Part shown: positions 5,473-6,017 of the stretch, one piece after another
How the letters are laid out: each line of letters begins with the position of its first letter
How positions within the stretch are numbered: position 1 is the stretch's first letter
Source: Clostridiales bacterium
GTDB lineage: Bacteria; Bacillota; Clostridia; Oscillospirales; Ruminococcaceae
Reading direction: 5' to 3'
DNA: 6,017 nt
Assembly (NCBI GenBank): GCA_012800685.1
Contig: JAAZIT010000385.1
Span: 1 to 6,017, forward strand
Made by a program: the position numbers and the translations under genes
Notes under the pieces: model-generated
Seen by the model: only the letters and a program-made list of their open reading frames with translations
Database searches by the model: none
What the model was told of the DNA's origin: nothing

Positions 5473-5488
5473 TGCTCCACATGGAGCA
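5473..5488. promoter_or_regulatory. parS-like palindrome, site 3 (CACATG-type core)
   Basis: TGCTCCACATGGAGCA is identical to site 1, including the central A that departs from the CACGTG core. It sits in gene-free DNA without a GC-rich flanking stem. A TTTTT follows three bases later on the plus strand, so a weak terminator is possible, but no gene ends here. An exact 16-bp match 4.5 kb away argues for conservation as a binding site. Confidence 0.65.
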
Positions 5489-5591
5489 AAGTTTTTATAA
5501 AGTTGTTGGATTTGAATATGTTTTTTCGCCTTTATTCAATTTCGCCACAAACTCTCAATTGTATTTTGTTTATATTGGATTAAGTCCTCTA

Positions 5592-5643
5592 GGTTGCTTG
5601 AATCTATCTAATCACTTTCTTTAGCAGCTACTGTATAGCAACC
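5592..5643. other. Inverted repeat with 7-bp arms
   Basis: GGTTGCT (5592-5598) and AGCAACC (5637-5643) are perfect inverted arms around 38 bp. No T-run or coding frame is associated. It is recorded as possible structure only. Confidence 0.3.
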
Positions 5644-5933
5644 ATTCAAAACAAACCTTTGGTTCAAAAAGGACAGATGCAATTTGATATTATAAAATAC
5701 ATAAGTAAAAGTCATCTTGTATCGTTTTATAGCTCTATCTCTTAGCCAAAGCTTAAATTGAAATCAGCCCAACCATAATATAGCTATCGTACTAACTTGT
5801 TTTGCTCATCTCACAGATAGTTTTGAATTCTAAACATTATTAATACCAAGAACCTATGACTAAAAAACCTTAGATTCATGGTTTAAGCAGCAAACAATCG
5901 CAAATTTTACGAACAACAGTTTAAACATTGTTG

Positions 5934-5955
5934 TTTTGCTCCACGTGGAGCAAAA
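5934..5955. promoter_or_regulatory. parS-like palindrome, site 4 (best copy)
   Basis: TGCTCCACGTGGAGCA (5937-5952) has the canonical CACGTG centre and is flanked by TTT and AAA, making a perfect 22-bp palindrome. It is the cleanest of the four sites and lies in DNA with no gene or promoter visible nearby, so a regulatory or RNA-hairpin explanation is least likely here. It is the best candidate for a working ParB-loading centromere site. Confidence 0.75.
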
Positions 5956-6017
5956 TGTGTATTATTTTGCCTGTGATTTCTAGTTTTCATTTAATCTTAC
6001 GTGAAATTTCTATTGCA

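Larger units (their letters stand above)
4344..6017. other. Long gene-free, repeat-rich tract upstream of rsmG
   Basis: No frame of convincing length, ribosome binding site or recognisable protein remnant is visible on either strand for nearly 1.7 kb. No consensus DnaA box (TTATCCACA) was found, so this is not recognisable as oriC itself. The tract holds the rsmG promoter, a duplicated 184/185-bp unit, hexamer repeats, several inverted repeats and three parS-like palindromes. No tRNA or rRNA was recognised. The stretches 4907-5160, 5369-5472 and 5644-5933 contain nothing beyond short AT-rich inverted repeats. Confidence 0.75.

Noticed and set aside
5993..6010. Possible fifth parS half-site (TTACGTGAAAT)
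   Set aside because: Only one arm resembles parS and the symmetry fails; it is close to the window edge and differs from the local consensus.

Overview
This window looks like an origin-proximal piece of a low-GC, AT-rich Firmicute chromosome, probably a member of the Clostridia. All genes lie on the minus strand, so transcription runs right to left. The order is rsmG (16S rRNA methyltransferase), an unnamed membrane-anchored helical-repeat protein, a noc-type ParB-family gene, and the start of parA/soj, which runs off the left edge. The series rsmG - noc - soj is the classic gene neighbourhood beside the replication origin in Bacillus and many clostridia. The genus cannot be named from the sequence.

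Layout by region: 1-680 is parA, lacking its C-terminus. 681-1498 is an unusually long noc-parA spacer. It holds a strong parA promoter, a Rho-independent terminator whose hairpin tip is a parS-like palindrome, a candidate structured RNA at about 1031-1194, and short heptamer repeats. 1499-2338 is noc, with its own extended -10 promoter and a terminator upstream of it. 2677-3522 is the helical-repeat membrane protein. 3609-4337 is rsmG, with a parS-like palindrome just upstream of its ribosome binding site. 4344-6017 is almost 1.7 kb with no recognisable gene, at the place where mnmG (gidA) is normally expected. This tract carries a 184/185-bp unit present twice in tandem, hexamer repeats, several inverted repeats, two more parS-like palindromes, and what appears to be a shortened inverted relative of the noc-parA spacer.

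How the parts fit: ParA and its partner ParB (probably encoded just left of the window) segregate the origin region, and Noc keeps division away from the nucleoid. Four copies of TGCTCCAC(G/A)TGGAGCA lie within about 5 kb, which suggests the window contains part of the chromosomal centromere. The Noc-type protein has the DNA-reading residues associated with Noc sites rather than parS, so the palindromes are more likely targets of the ParB encoded outside the window. For three of the four genes the longest open frame starts too early. Ribosome binding sites point to later starts for noc (2338), the membrane protein (3522) and rsmG (4337).
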